Below, one piece after another: positions 32,640 through 42,114 of a stretch of DNA of 44,728 bases. Origin of the DNA: an uncultured Acetobacteraceae bacterium. GTDB lineage: Bacteria > Pseudomonadota > Alphaproteobacteria > Acetobacterales > Acetobacteraceae. How positions within the stretch are numbered: the stretch's first letter is position 1; every line of letters begins with the position of its first letter. The notes under the pieces are model-generated. The model saw nothing but the letters and a program-made list of their open reading frames with translations. It made no database searches and had not been told where the DNA came from. The stretch lies in NCBI GenBank assembly GCA_903877125.1, contig CAIRCM010000210.1, positions 1-44,728 of the forward strand. The letters are read 5' to 3'. The position numbers were made by a program, and so were the translations under genes.

Positions 32640-34298
32640 ATGACCCAGACCGTCGCCCGCCTGCTGGTGGACAGCCTAGAAGCGCATGACATCGATCTGA
32701 TCTACTGCGTGCCGGGCGAGTCATATCTCGGCATGACCAATGCACTGGCCGACAACAACCGAATGCGACTGATCGTCTGCCGGCACGAAGGGGGGGCGGC
32801 GTTCATGGCGGCGGCGGACGGGCGGATGCGCGGCGGTCGGGCCGGGGTGCTTGTTGTGTCCCGGGGGCCGGGGCTGTCGAACGCGATGATCGGGCTGCAT
32901 ACCGCGTATCACGATGCAACGCCGCTGGTGGTGTTCATCGGACAGGTGGAACGGTTCGAGGCAGGGCGCCTCGCGCTGCAGGAACAGAATTATTCCCGGC
33001 TGCTGTCCGACGTGACGAAGCTGGTGATCGAGGTCAACGATCCCGTGCAGGCCAGCGAGGCCGTCGCGCGGGCCTTCCATGTCGGGGAAAGCGGCACGCC
33101 GGGGCCGGTGGCCATTATCATTCCGGAAGACGTGTTCGATGCCGAGACGACCGCGACGTTGAACCGGCCGCGCCCGCAGGCGATCGCCGGTCCGCACCCG
33201 GACGATCTTAATCAACTGGCGGACATGCTGGCGAAAGCCGAACGGCCGTTGGTGTGGGTCGGGCCGGCGATGCGGGAAAACGGCCTCGATGAGTTGCGGC
33301 AGCTGGCGGAGGCATGGCATCTCCCGGTCAGCCCGACGCATCGTCGGCCGCATCTATTCGACGCCTGGCACGACAACTACGCCGGGTATGTCGCCAGCCG
33401 CACGCATCCCGATGTCATTGCCGAGATGAAGAAATCCGACCTGCTGGTGGTGCTGGGCGAACGGCTGACGGGCACGGTTTCGCAGAATTTCACGTTCCCG
33501 ACCGCGCCGGAGCCGCAACTGCCGCTGGTGCATGTGTGGCCTGATCCGGTCGAACTCGGGCGGGTGTGGCGGCCGGACCTGGCGCTGGCCTGCGAGCCGC
33601 GCGCCGTGGTGCAGGCTTTGCTGGCGAAGGGCGCACCGGCCAATGCCGCCCGCCGCGCGGGATGGGTGCAAGGGTTGAACAAAATCCACCGGTCGCTGAT
33701 GGAGCCGGAATGGCAACCGACCAGCGACGGGGTGAATTTCTCCGCCGTGGTGTGCGAAATCGCCAAGCACATGACCGACGATACGACGGTGACTTCGGAC
33801 GCCGGGAATTTCTCTTCATTCGTGCAGCGTTATCTGCCGATGAAGCCGGGGCAGATGTTTCTTTCGTCCGTTGTCGGTGCGATGGGCGCGGGGCTCCCGA
33901 TGTCGGTCGCGGCCTGTCTGCGCCGGCCGGGTTCGCGCGTGATCGCGTTCGCCGGCGACGGCGGTGCGTTGATGACGGGCAACGAGATCGCAACGGCGTG
34001 CCAGTACAAGGTCGCACCGATTTTCGTGATCTCCGACAATTCCTGCTACGGCACGATCACGATGCATCACGACATCCGCTATCCCGGACGTCCGTATCAG
34101 GCGGCAACACAGCTTACCAATCCGGACTTCGCCGTCTGGGCCAGCGCCTTTGGCGCCAAGGGGTTTACCATCACCGACGAATCCCAGATCGCCGGCACGA
34201 TCGCCGAGGCCTTCGCGGTCCAGGACAAGCCGGTGGTTATCCACTGCCACACTTCTCTGGAGCAAATCAGCGCCTGGCGGCGTCGCAACCTCCGGTAG
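32640..34298 (+). CDS. Thiamine-diphosphate-dependent enzyme, acetolactate-synthase-like
   Basis: A 552-residue enzyme of the IlvB/benzoylformate-decarboxylase superfamily. The N-terminal pyrimidine-binding domain has CVPGESYLGM and the cofactor-activating glutamate in CRHEGGAAFMA. A central domain (about 190-330) and the C-terminal pyrophosphate domain follow, with the GDG...N motif FAGDGGALMTGNEIATACQYK to SDNSCYG binding Mg2+ and diphosphate. No regulatory subunit (ilvN) follows, so a catabolic decarboxylase or lyase is as likely as acetolactate synthase. CGAGGAAA precedes ATG 32640. The MFS transporter gene 66 bases downstream may import its substrate (inference). Confidence 0.87.
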   Translation: MTQTVARLLVDSLEAHDIDLIYCVPGESYLGMTNALADNNRMRLIVCRHEGGAAFMAAADGRMRGGRAGVLVVSRGPGLSNAMIGLHTAYHDATPLVVFIGQVERFEAGRLALQEQNYSRLLSDVTKLVIEVNDPVQASEAVARAFHVGESGTPGPVAIIIPEDVFDAETTATLNRPRPQAIAGPHPDDLNQLADMLAKAERPLVWVGPAMRENGLDELRQLAEAWHLPVSPTHRRPHLFDAWHDNYAGYVASRTHPDVIAEMKKSDLLVVLGERLTGTVSQNFTFPTAPEPQLPLVHVWPDPVELGRVWRPDLALACEPRAVVQALLAKGAPANAARRAGWVQGLNKIHRSLMEPEWQPTSDGVNFSAVVCEIAKHMTDDTTVTSDAGNFSSFVQRYLPMKPGQMFLSSVVGAMGAGLPMSVAACLRRPGSRVIAFAGDGGALMTGNEIATACQYKVAPIFVISDNSCYGTITMHHDIRYPGRPYQAATQLTNPDFAVWASAFGAKGFTITDESQIAGTIAEAFAVQDKPVVIHCHTSLEQISAWRRRNLR

Positions 34299-34364
34299 AC
34301 GGCATGGCCCGGCATCCGGTAACGTCCTGCATACGCTCGGAAGAAGCGCATGCAGGAGGACAGA

Positions 34365-35687
34365 ATGAGCCAAGCAGCGGACAGCCGTTTCGGATGGGTG
34401 CGGGAAATTTCCCGCTACCAATGGCAGGTCTTTCTTATCGCCTGGCTCGGCTGGTCGCTGGACAGCGCGGATTTCGGGTTGTTCGCCCTGGTGCTTCGCC
34501 CTGCTTTGACGGAACTGCTGGGGGGTAGCCCGACCGGGGCCGATATCGGACGGGTCGGCGGTATCCTCGCGATGACCGGTCTGCTGGGTTGGGCCTTCGG
34601 CGGGTTCGTGTTCGGCGTGCTGGCCGATTATATCGGCCGCGTCCGCACCCTCGCGCTGTCGATCGTGATTGTCGGCGTGTTCACCGGGCTACAGGGCGTC
34701 GCGCAGGACACCACGATGTTCGGGGTTTTCCGGTTCCTCACGGGGGTCGGCACCGGGGCGGAGATCGTGGTGGGTATCCCGCTGGTGGCCGAGGCGTTCG
34801 CCGAAACGAATCGCGCGAAGATACTGGGACTGATGATGACCGGCGGCGCGGTTGGGACGTTCCTGGGCGGGTTCATCTTCGCCTATGTCGGCCCTTACGG
34901 TTGGCGCTATGTCATGTTCGCCGGCATTCTGCCCGCCTTCGCACTGCTGATCGTGCGTCTGGGGATGGAGGAGCCGGAACATTTCCAGGCGGTGCGTGCT
35001 CGGCGGATGACGTTGAAGGCAGCGCGCGCCGTGACCGAGGAGGACCGCCGGTTCATGAGCTTCGTGCCGTTGCAGTTGTTCGGCCCAGGCGTGCGGTTCA
35101 ACACCCTAGTCGGATTGCTGTTCTGCCTCGGCACGCTGCTTTCGATCTGGACCAGCCAGATCTGGCTGCCCACCATCCAGACCCAGGTGCTGGCGAAGTC
35201 CGGCATCTCCGGCGCAGCGGCGACCCCACTGGTCGGCTATGGCATGGCGCTGTGGAGCATCGGCGGCATCGCGGGCTACGCGTCGTTCGGGTTCCTCGCC
35301 GACGCATTCGGACGGCGGCCGGCGATCCTGTTCTACAATGTCGGCGCGATCGCCAGCGGTCTGTTTCTGTATCAATATCTGCAGGACTGGGACTGGTATC
35401 CGTATGCGTTGCCGGTATTCGGCTATTTCGTCTACGGCGTGTTCTCGGGCCATGCGGTGTATCTGCCGGAGCTTTTCCCCACGCATATCCGGGCGACGGC
35501 GGTGTCGTTCTGCAATGGGTCCGGGCGGGTGGTGACCAGCTTCGGGCCGTTGGTCGCCGGGTTGATGGTCGGGTTCTTCGGCGGCCAGTTCAACCGAGCG
35601 GCGGCGGTCATGACATGTATGGCGGTGCTGTCGATTCTGGCGATGGCGATCGGGCGGGAAACACGGGACGAGCAATTGCCGCACTAG
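34365..35687 (+). CDS. MFS transporter, aromatic acid/metabolite:H+ symporter type
   Basis: A 440-residue inner-membrane protein with about twelve helices. The first helix region WQVFLIAWLGWSLDSADFGLFALVL carries the D-[SD]-DF motif of the metabolite:H+ symporter group. The conserved loop between helices 2 and 3 is GVLADYIGRVRTL, and RFLTGVGTGAEIVVGIPLVAE follows. The matching loop between helices 8 and 9 is GFLADAFGRRPAI. Substrates in this family are aromatic acids, dicarboxylates and related acids. AGGAGGA sits before ATG 34365; an ATG at 34350 is less likely. It lies downstream of the thiamine-diphosphate enzyme on the same strand. Confidence 0.87.
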   Translation: MSQAADSRFGWVREISRYQWQVFLIAWLGWSLDSADFGLFALVLRPALTELLGGSPTGADIGRVGGILAMTGLLGWAFGGFVFGVLADYIGRVRTLALSIVIVGVFTGLQGVAQDTTMFGVFRFLTGVGTGAEIVVGIPLVAEAFAETNRAKILGLMMTGGAVGTFLGGFIFAYVGPYGWRYVMFAGILPAFALLIVRLGMEEPEHFQAVRARRMTLKAARAVTEEDRRFMSFVPLQLFGPGVRFNTLVGLLFCLGTLLSIWTSQIWLPTIQTQVLAKSGISGAAATPLVGYGMALWSIGGIAGYASFGFLADAFGRRPAILFYNVGAIASGLFLYQYLQDWDWYPYALPVFGYFVYGVFSGHAVYLPELFPTHIRATAVSFCNGSGRVVTSFGPLVAGLMVGFFGGQFNRAAAVMTCMAVLSILAMAIGRETRDEQLPH

Positions 35688-35710
35688 CGGTCGCGAGGTA
35701 GTTTCGGGCG

Positions 35711-36292
35711 ATGAAAATCCTCGCCCGATTGCTGCCGCTTGGCCTTCTGATCCTCACAGCCGCGGGCGATCAGCCGGCGCTGGCGCCTACGCGCGACGTG
35801 ACCGTCAGCTACCATATCATTCGGGCGGTGGCGCCGGGCGGGCCGTCGAAGCTGGTGGTCATGCAAACCAAGGGCGGCACCAAGGTAAGGGTCGAGAGCT
35901 ACATCTTCGCCGACGGTTCGGTGCCTTACGAGGCCACGATCGTCGATCGCACGACAGGCGATGTTTCGATGCTTCTTTACGCGCGACAGGTCGTGGTGGT
36001 GAGCCATTCGCCCGACTTCGCGATTCCCGGGATCACGATGGCGCCGGACATGCGTTTCAAGGGCGGTGGCAAGCGGACCATCGCCGGGGTGACCTGCACC
36101 GACTGGGAGATCGCGCCAGCGAAGGGCGAAGGCTGGACGGCCTGTATCACCGGGGATGGGGTGGTGTTGCGGGCGGCCAGTTCGAAGCGGGAGATGGAGG
36201 CGACGTCGGTCGCCTATGCGCCTTTGCTGGCGAGCATCTTTGTCCCGGACAGGGATTTGCATCCGATGGTGGCTGCAGGGGCGAAGCCGTAA
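35711..36292 (+). CDS. Secreted hypothetical protein
   Basis: A 193-residue protein with a probable Sec signal (MKILARLLPLGLLILTAAGDQPALA). The mature part is beta-rich (VTVSYHIIRAV, GTKVRVESYIF, MLLYARQVVVVSHS) with one cysteine pair, in VTCTDWEI and WTACITGDG. The layout resembles DUF4412-type periplasmic proteins, but the identity is uncertain. It is 23 bases after the MFS gene and convergent with the HNH nuclease gene (4-base gap). Confidence 0.65.
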   Translation: MKILARLLPLGLLILTAAGDQPALAPTRDVTVSYHIIRAVAPGGPSKLVVMQTKGGTKVRVESYIFADGSVPYEATIVDRTTGDVSMLLYARQVVVVSHSPDFAIPGITMAPDMRFKGGGKRTIAGVTCTDWEIAPAKGEGWTACITGDGVVLRAASSKREMEATSVAYAPLLASIFVPDRDLHPMVAAGAKP

Positions 36293-36296
36293 GGGA

Positions 36297-36884
36297 TCAG
36301 CTTTCCAGCTCGCTGTCCCAATAGAGATAGTCGCGCCAGCTTTCGTGAAGGTAGTTCGGCGGGAAAGCACGGCCGTTATCCTGCAATTCCCAGGTGGAAG
36401 GCTGACGCGGGGTCATACGGGGGAACATGTGACATTCCCTCGGCAGGCGGGAGCCTTTGCGCAGGTTGCAGGCGCCGCAGGCGGTGACGACGTTTTCCCA
36501 GGTGGTGCGGCCGCCGCGGCAACGGGGGATGACGTGATCGAAGGTCATATCCGGGGCGGGGGCGCGTTCGGCGCAGTATTGGCACTGGAAGGCGTCGCGC
36601 AGGAACACGTTGAAGCGGGTGCAGGCCGGGCGGCGGGATGTCGGGATGAAGTCCTTCAGCGCGATCACGCTGGGCAGCTTCATGGTCATGGATGGCGAGT
36701 GGACTGACTTGTCGTATTCATTCAGGACGGAGACCCGATCCATGAACACAGCCTTCACGGCGTCCTGCCAGGACCAGAGCGACAACGGGAAATAGGACAG
36801 CGGGCGGAAATCCGCATTCAAAACAAGCGCGGGAAATTGCTGTCCGCCGTCAGGCAAGCACGACCCCTGTTGTTTGGGGCGCAA
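36297..36884 (-). CDS. HNH endonuclease
   Basis: Up to 195 residues. The central part holds a zinc-binding HNH fold: CQYC, then the catalytic FDHVIPRCRGGRTTWENVVTACGACNLRKG with a CxxC at its end. The N-terminal FPALVLNADFRPLSYFPLSLWSWQDAVKAVF and the C-terminal NYLHESWRDYLYWD are typical of a widespread stand-alone bacterial HNH protein. DNA is the expected substrate; the cellular role is unknown, and no restriction or phage genes adjoin. The first codon is uncertain: the frame begins at TTG 36884 and has no ATG before the conserved domain, so TTG 36884 or TTG 36857 may be used. Confidence 0.85.
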   Translation of the reverse strand: MRPKQQGSCLPDGGQQFPALVLNADFRPLSYFPLSLWSWQDAVKAVFMDRVSVLNEYDKSVHSPSMTMKLPSVIALKDFIPTSRRPACTRFNVFLRDAFQCQYCAERAPAPDMTFDHVIPRCRGGRTTWENVVTACGACNLRKGSRLPRECHMFPRMTPRQPSTWELQDNGRAFPPNYLHESWRDYLYWDSELES

Positions 36885-37012
36885 TATCTAGTGGGTTGGA
36901 ACTGCCGACCCACCACATGGAGAGCGCCGCCGAAAACCACCCGCTTTATGACAGACGGTGAATCGCGCCGCAACACCCCGAATCCGGCGAGAATCACGGA
37001 TTCACGATTTGG

Positions 37013-37660
37013 TCATGCGAAGGCCTTCTGCAGGGTCAGCGCGGCCATGGCGATCCCGTGGTCGTCGATGCCATGGCCAAGGCCGGGGGAATAGGCAGTT
37101 TCAACGGGGACATCGAGGCGTTTGAGCACAGCTTCGGCGTCGCGGGAGCGGCTGACGGGGACCTGGCCATCGGCCTCCCCATGCGCGAGGAGCACGGGGG
37201 CCCGGTTGGCGATGTCCGCTTCGAGCGATTCGGGGGCGATCAGGGCGCCGGAGAAGGCAAGAATCGCTTTTGGCGCTGTTTTGCGGCGCAAGCCGGTGAA
37301 CAGGACGGTCATCGCGCCCTGGCTGAAGCCCATCAGGGCATAGGCATACGGCGGCAGGTCCAGGCGGGCGAGCTCGGCGTCGATGAAGGCGTCGAGGTGC
37401 TTGGCGGCGTTGCGGGCGCCGAGTTCCATGAGCGCGGGGCGGCGGTCGCCGACGTCCCACCATTGGCGGCCGAAGCCCGCGGGGTGTTCATCGGGCGCGT
37501 TGACGCTGGCGAAGAGGGCGTCGGGCAGAGTGTGGCCCCAGGTGGGGGCGATGTCGATCAGGTCATAGGCATCGGCGCCGAGACCGTGGCAGAGGATCAC
37601 CAGTTGCCGGGGCGCGGCTTTCGAGGCGGGGCCCCAGTGGATCGCATCGAGCACGGGCAT
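37013..37660 (-). CDS. Alpha/beta hydrolase, carboxylesterase/phospholipase type
   Basis: A 215-residue serine hydrolase of the small esterase family (YpfH/Abhydrolase_2). The oxyanion region is LCHGLGADAYDL. The triad is Ser113 in GFSQG, Asp163 in AHGEADGQVP and His195 in GLGHGID. No signal peptide, so it is cytoplasmic. It would hydrolyse short acyl esters or lysophospholipids. It is divergent from gluQ and separated from the HNH gene by 128 gene-free bases. Confidence 0.87.
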   Translation of the reverse strand: MPVLDAIHWGPASKAAPRQLVILCHGLGADAYDLIDIAPTWGHTLPDALFASVNAPDEHPAGFGRQWWDVGDRRPALMELGARNAAKHLDAFIDAELARLDLPPYAYALMGFSQGAMTVLFTGLRRKTAPKAILAFSGALIAPESLEADIANRAPVLLAHGEADGQVPVSRSRDAEAVLKRLDVPVETAYSPGLGHGIDDHGIAMAALTLQKAFA

Positions 37661-37785
37661 CGCGGTTTCTCCTGTTGCACGGGGGCAGTCAGCGACGGGT
37701 TGGTGCGGGCGTCAAGCGGTCTGTGCCGCTGGTTCGCCTCCACCGCCGCATTGCCGACCGGCCGGGGTTTATCCAAACTTCGGTC

Positions 37786-38616
37786 ATGTCCATCGTCACC
37801 CGCTTCGCCCCGAGCCCGACGGGCCATCTGCATCTTGGTCATGCGTTTTCGGCGCTGACGGCTTGGCGGCGGGCGCGGGCGGCCGGGGGGCGCTTTTTGT
37901 TGCGTTTCGAGGATATCGATCCCGGTCGGTGCCGGCCGGAATACGCGGCCGGAATTGTCGAGGATTTGTCCTGGCTGGGGATCGATTGGGATGGTCCGAT
38001 ACGGATTCAGTCCGAGCATCTGAGGGATTACGGTGCTGTGCTCGATGCGTTGAGCGAGCGTGGTCTGTTGTATCCTTGTTTCTGCACGAGAATGGATATC
38101 GCGCGGGAGATCGAGGCCTCGGCCGCGGCGCCGCACGCACCGGATGGGAGTCCGGTTTATCCCGGCACATGCCGCGGGCTGTCGGCGGACGCGCGGGCGG
38201 CGCGGATCGCGGCGGGGGTGCGTTTCGCGCTGCGTTTGGACGTGGAACGGGCGGTTTCCGGGCCATTATCGTACGAGGACGAAACGGATGGGCTGGTCCG
38301 TTGCGACCCCATGGCTTTCGGGGACGTGGTGCTGGGGCGGAAAGACGCGCCGGCGAGCTACCATTTGTGCGTGACGCACGATGACGCGCTGCAAGGTGTG
38401 ACCGTGGTGACTCGGGGGGAGGATTTGCGTCCGGCGACGCATCTGCACCGGCTGTTGCAGGCGCTGATGGGGTGGGCGGCGCCGGTCTACGCGCATCACC
38501 GGCTGTTGACCGATCCGTCGGGCCGGCGCTTGGCGAAGCGCGATCGGGCGGCGACGTTGCGGGATTTGCGGGCGAGCGGGGTGTCGGCGGGGGCCGTGCG
38601 GGCGATGCTGGAGTAG
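37786..38616 (+). CDS. gluQRS: Glutamyl-Q tRNA(Asp) synthetase
   Basis: A 276-residue truncated glutamyl-tRNA synthetase paralogue (GluQRS/YadB). The class I motif is APSPTGHLHLGH (8-19), with FEDIDPGR after it. The zinc site reads Cys98-x-Cys100...Tyr125-x3-Cys129 (CFC ... YPGTC), as in E. coli GluQRS. The KMSKS equivalent is RRLAKRD. It lacks the anticodon-binding domain, as expected, because it glutamylates queuosine at position 34 of tRNA-Asp. ATG 37786 fits the family start; the frame extends upstream without homology. A palindromic repeat element follows the stop. Confidence 0.93.
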   Translation: MSIVTRFAPSPTGHLHLGHAFSALTAWRRARAAGGRFLLRFEDIDPGRCRPEYAAGIVEDLSWLGIDWDGPIRIQSEHLRDYGAVLDALSERGLLYPCFCTRMDIAREIEASAAAPHAPDGSPVYPGTCRGLSADARAARIAAGVRFALRLDVERAVSGPLSYEDETDGLVRCDPMAFGDVVLGRKDAPASYHLCVTHDDALQGVTVVTRGEDLRPATHLHRLLQALMGWAAPVYAHHRLLTDPSGRRLAKRDRAATLRDLRASGVSAGAVRAMLE

Positions 38617-38623
38617 GCGGGTT

Positions 38624-38799
38624 TTAGGCAACGCCCAAAATTAAACGAGTCGGCCGACCACTCCCAAATCGTCATGGCCCGGCTCGTCCGGGCCACCTGT
38701 TGTGGCAGCGTGCCGCTATAGGTGGCCCGGACGAGCCGGGCCATGACGATGTAACGAGACCGCCGCGACTTGGAGCGGTAATTTTTGCGCGTTGCCTAA
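38624..38799. repeat. Nested palindromic (MITE-like) element
   Basis: An outer inverted pair, TTAGGCAACGC-CAAAA-TTA (from 38624) and its inverse ending at 38799, matches over about 20 bases apart from one mismatch and one indel. Inside are perfect 31-base arms (38668-38698 and 38720-38750) around a 21-base loop. Each inner arm is itself a hairpin (GGCCCGG-ACGAG-CCGGGCC). It fills the gap between gluQRS and the Hint gene, and its right end covers the latter's stop codon. A related single unit lies at 44262-44289. No protein is encoded; whether it has a target duplication is unclear. Confidence 0.75.
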
Positions 38800-40880
38800 G
38801 CGGCCGTTTGTTCCTCGATCAGGGGGTAGATGGTGGCGCCGCCGAGATGCAATTCGACCAGGGCGTTGGCACCGAAACCGGCTAAGGCGTCGATCGGGAG
38901 GGCAGCGTCGCCGTTGGTCCAGCGGATGTTTTCGGCAGGCTCGTAGTCGTGGAAGCCTTCGGTGAGGCGTTCGTCATTTGCCTCGATCAAGGTCAGGTGC
39001 CGGCCATGGCTTATCACGATCCGGCGGAGGGCAACGCCGAGGGAGCGGGGGTCGCGCACCAGTCCGAGTTCGGCGGGGACGCCGTCGCGGGAAACCACGC
39101 GGACGCTGCTCGGCGTGGCGGGGAGGCGGAAGGTGAGCCGGCCTTGCTGGCGCAGGACGGCATCGACGCGGATGCCGTCCACCATGAGGTGCAGATCGGC
39201 TTCTTCGGTGGTCGGCATACGCGACCGTCCGCCGGCACGGTCGAGCAGGGTTTGCCAGACGGCGTCGACGACCGGGCCGCCGGTGAGAACGGGGGCGAAA
39301 TGGGGCTTATCCGGCTGGCCCCAGGCTTCGTTAGCGTTATAAAACAACCAACGATTGCCGTCGTCGCGGTAGGATTCCGCGGGGGCACCGTTGGCGTAAA
39401 TCACGTCGTGGCTTTCCAGCTCAACGTGGAAGATTTCGACCTCCTGCGCGCGGTCGTCCCAGAGAATGGATTTGTGGTTGACCAGGAATTCGACGGGGAT
39501 CATTACGCCATCGAAGTAGAAGGCATGGCCCTTGGTGACGTGCAGGTCGGCGTTCGGCACGTTATTGGCGAATGCGGATTTGCGGACGATGACCGGTGTG
39601 GCGGGGCCGCGTTTGCCTCGGGTAGCCAGGACTTTGCCGTGGCCAATCCAGGCGATTTTCTATGCATTGCCACCGAGCGTCACGACGGCATCGCCGACCG
39701 ACAGATCCTCAACCTGCACCTCGCCGTCGGGGGTGCGGATTTTGGTGCCGGGGCAGAAGCAGATGCCCAGCAACTCGGTGCCGAAGGCGCCGCTGACGAT
39801 GGTGAAGCTGGGGGTCGCCGTCGCGAAATGGACGGTCGCGTGCGCGCCGACGGCATCCGTCAGGACCAGCGACGTGGTGCCCGCATGCACGCCGGTGCCG
39901 CTGCTGGTAACGGTAAATCCGGTGATGTCTATCGTGTCGGTCAGACCCACGTTGCCGAGCGTTTCGCCCGCCCAGAATGCCGCGTTCCCCTGGACGTCCC
40001 AGGTCGATCCATTCAGGAACGCGATCGTGTTGAAATTGGTGATGTTGCCGGTGTTCGAGTAGGTCGTCAGCGCTGCGGCGGTGCCGAATTCGAAGGTATT
40101 GTGCCCACCGGCGCCGCCATTGACGATGCCGAGATCGACGCCGGTGGAATCGAGGATAAAGAGATTTGTTAGAGACGGACCCATCATAACGGCAGTGTGG
40201 CCGCTGTTGCTGATTGTGCCGGCATTTTCGATTGTGCCGGCGCCGCCTTGGATCTGGACGCCGTACACGCCGCCGTTGGCGACCAGCCGTCCGCCGGCCT
40301 GGTTGATCACGCTACCGCCGGCCTGCAGCCAGACGGCACGGCTGGACAGGCTGGCGGGTCCTCCGCTGTAGGTCGCGCCATTGATCAAACCGGCGTTAAC
40401 GACCGTTCCGGCCACACTGAAGAAGGCGGCGCCGCCTTGCGTGACGGTCCCGGTGCTTTTGTTGGAAAAGATGCCGCCATCGACGAACGAGACCGCCGCG
40501 AGAGGCGGGATCGGGGCGCCGCTTTGCTCGGATTGGGCGATGGTGCCGTAGTTGACCACCAGGCCGTTCGCGGCCGCGGAGTGGAAGACAATTTCTTCGT
40601 AATTGGCGGGGAAAAAGCCGCCGATCTGGTATTGGCCGTCGAGGATCTGTCCGGCGCCCTTGATGGTAATCGCGTTGTTGGCGCCGGTGACGTCGATACC
40701 TTCCTTGTATCCGGCGATTTTGCCGTAGACGACCAGGGTATCATTATGGCCTGAAATCGTCGCACCGTAGAAGACGCCGGCTGTCGAGCCGCGATAGCCG
40801 CCGGTGGCCAGGGTGTACGATCCAGCGTTGCCCGTGAGGGTGATTCCGGCGGTGCTGATGCTGGGTGAAATATTGGTCAT
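38796..40880 (-). pseudogene. Beta-helix/Hint-domain protein interrupted by in-frame TAG
   Basis: One reading frame runs from ATG 40880 to TAG 38796, broken only by a TAG at 39662-39660. The first 406 codons give a repetitive, Gly/Asn-rich passenger like autotransporter adhesins (VVNAGLINGATYSGG, GTIENAGTISNSGHTAV), then the Hint-domain start GICFCPGTKIRTPDGEVQVEDLSVGDAVVTLGGNA. After the stop, in the same frame, the domain continues as KIAWIGHGKVLATRG...VRKSAF and DLHVTKGHAFYFDGVMIPVEFLVNHKSI, including the T-x-x-H block. So this is one gene with a nonsense codon inside the Hint domain, or a sequence error. The downstream half could also start alone from GTG 39560. Confidence 0.8.
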
Positions 40881-41510
40881 CAGAACCGGTTCCTTGGTAG
40901 ATTGCTGTTCAGGGTGACGGGACGACCTCCCGCAGCCGGGCTCGGCCGGCGGAAGCCGTTCATACAATTGGCGCCGACCTCAAGCCCGCTGCCACTATTA
41001 CTCCACCCAATCATATCCTGTCTTTCCTGTCCACGCCACGCCCCGGCGCCTGTGCTGTCCGGCTGCGTATTGTTGGTTCGTCCCGCCCATATTCCGCATC
41101 GTGTCCGGGCTGTTGTCCTGCTCCGTACCGCGGCCCAGTTCGCGCAAAATTTATATCCCATTTATCACAACCATTTAACCTGCCCACGTACCCGATGATT
41201 GCGGGCAATAACGGTCCAGCGCCCGCCGACCGGGAGTGACATCGTCGCATATCCGGGTCCCCACGCCGTTATTCATTGAAATAATGCCCAATTTTATCCT
41301 CCACCACTAACCCGCGGGCGTTCTTTCGTCAATCTAATCGCGTCAAGATAGCGCAACAAGGGGTTTACGATCAGTTGGGGTTGCGTTACGCTCGGCATGC
41401 ACGCTGAGGCAGAGGCACTGGCTCGAACGTTACAAACGTACGACCCAGGCGTGGTGCGGCGTGGGGATTCGTCAACACCCGGCAAGCCCGGGCCGAGGAG
41501 AAAACGGAAC
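40881..41510. promoter_or_regulatory. 630-base divergent intergenic region
   Basis: No supported gene on either strand. The region is less GC-rich than its flanks, particularly 41140-41180 and 41265-41345, and should carry the promoters of the Hint-protein gene (minus) and the first collar-domain gene (plus). A small palindrome ACGTT-ACA-AACGT lies at 41427-41439, and CGAGGAGAAAA (near 41495) is the ribosome site of the collar gene. Confidence 0.4.
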
Positions 41511-42061
41511 ATGTCAGAGCCATATATCGGCCAGATACTCGCGGTGGGCTTTAACTTCGCCCCCGTGAATTGGGCGCTGTGCGACGGCGCGCTGTTGCCG
41601 ATCAGCGAGTACTCGACGCTTTTCAACCTGATCGGCACGACTTATGGCGGCGATGGGGTGACCACCTTCGCGTTGCCCGATCTGCGCGGCCGCACGGCAA
41701 TCCATCAAGGCACGGGCCCAGGTCTTCCGACCTTTGTGATGGGCCAAGCCGGCGGCGCCGAAAGCGTCACGGTGACCGCGGCACAGACACCGGGCCATAA
41801 TCACCTGCTTAACACATCGTCGAATACGGCTGCGTCGAACACGCCGGGCCCGAGCGTCGCAATTGCCTCGGCCATCACGCCTTCGACAGCACCGACGATG
41901 TTCACGCCGCCGATCGTCCCGCCGACGCCGAAAGCCGTATCGCTTTCGTCCGCGTCGATCGGGACCTACGCTGGCGGGTCGCAGCCGCACGAAAACCGGC
42001 ACCCTATCTGGCGATCAACTATATCATCGCGCTGTACGGCGTCTATCCGCAGCAAGGTTGA
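41511..42061 (+). pseudogene. Phage-tail-collar-domain protein 1 (frameshifted)
   Basis: The start MSEPYIGQILAVGFNFAPVNWALCDGALLPISEYSTLFNLIGTTYGGDGVTTFALPDLRGR is a clear tail-collar (MdpB-like) domain. The frame is correct to AGGSQPHENR, then the expected ending PYLAINYIIALYGVYPQQG is found one frame over, reaching TGA 42061. A single missing base near 42000-42002 explains both pieces, and the repaired length (about 183 residues) equals its two downstream paralogues. There is no homopolymer at the site, so slippage is unlikely. It may be a real mutation or a sequencing error. As read, the frame runs on to 42404. Confidence 0.8.
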
Positions 42062-42114
42062 GACCGCATCGATAACCGGTTTCCCGACAACATCATTTTG
42101 TTTGGAGTTTCGAC

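Noticed and set aside
38796-39560. Separate 254-residue gene
   Set aside because: It is in the same frame as the upstream 406 codons with Hint-domain residues continuing through the gap, so one interrupted gene is the better reading.
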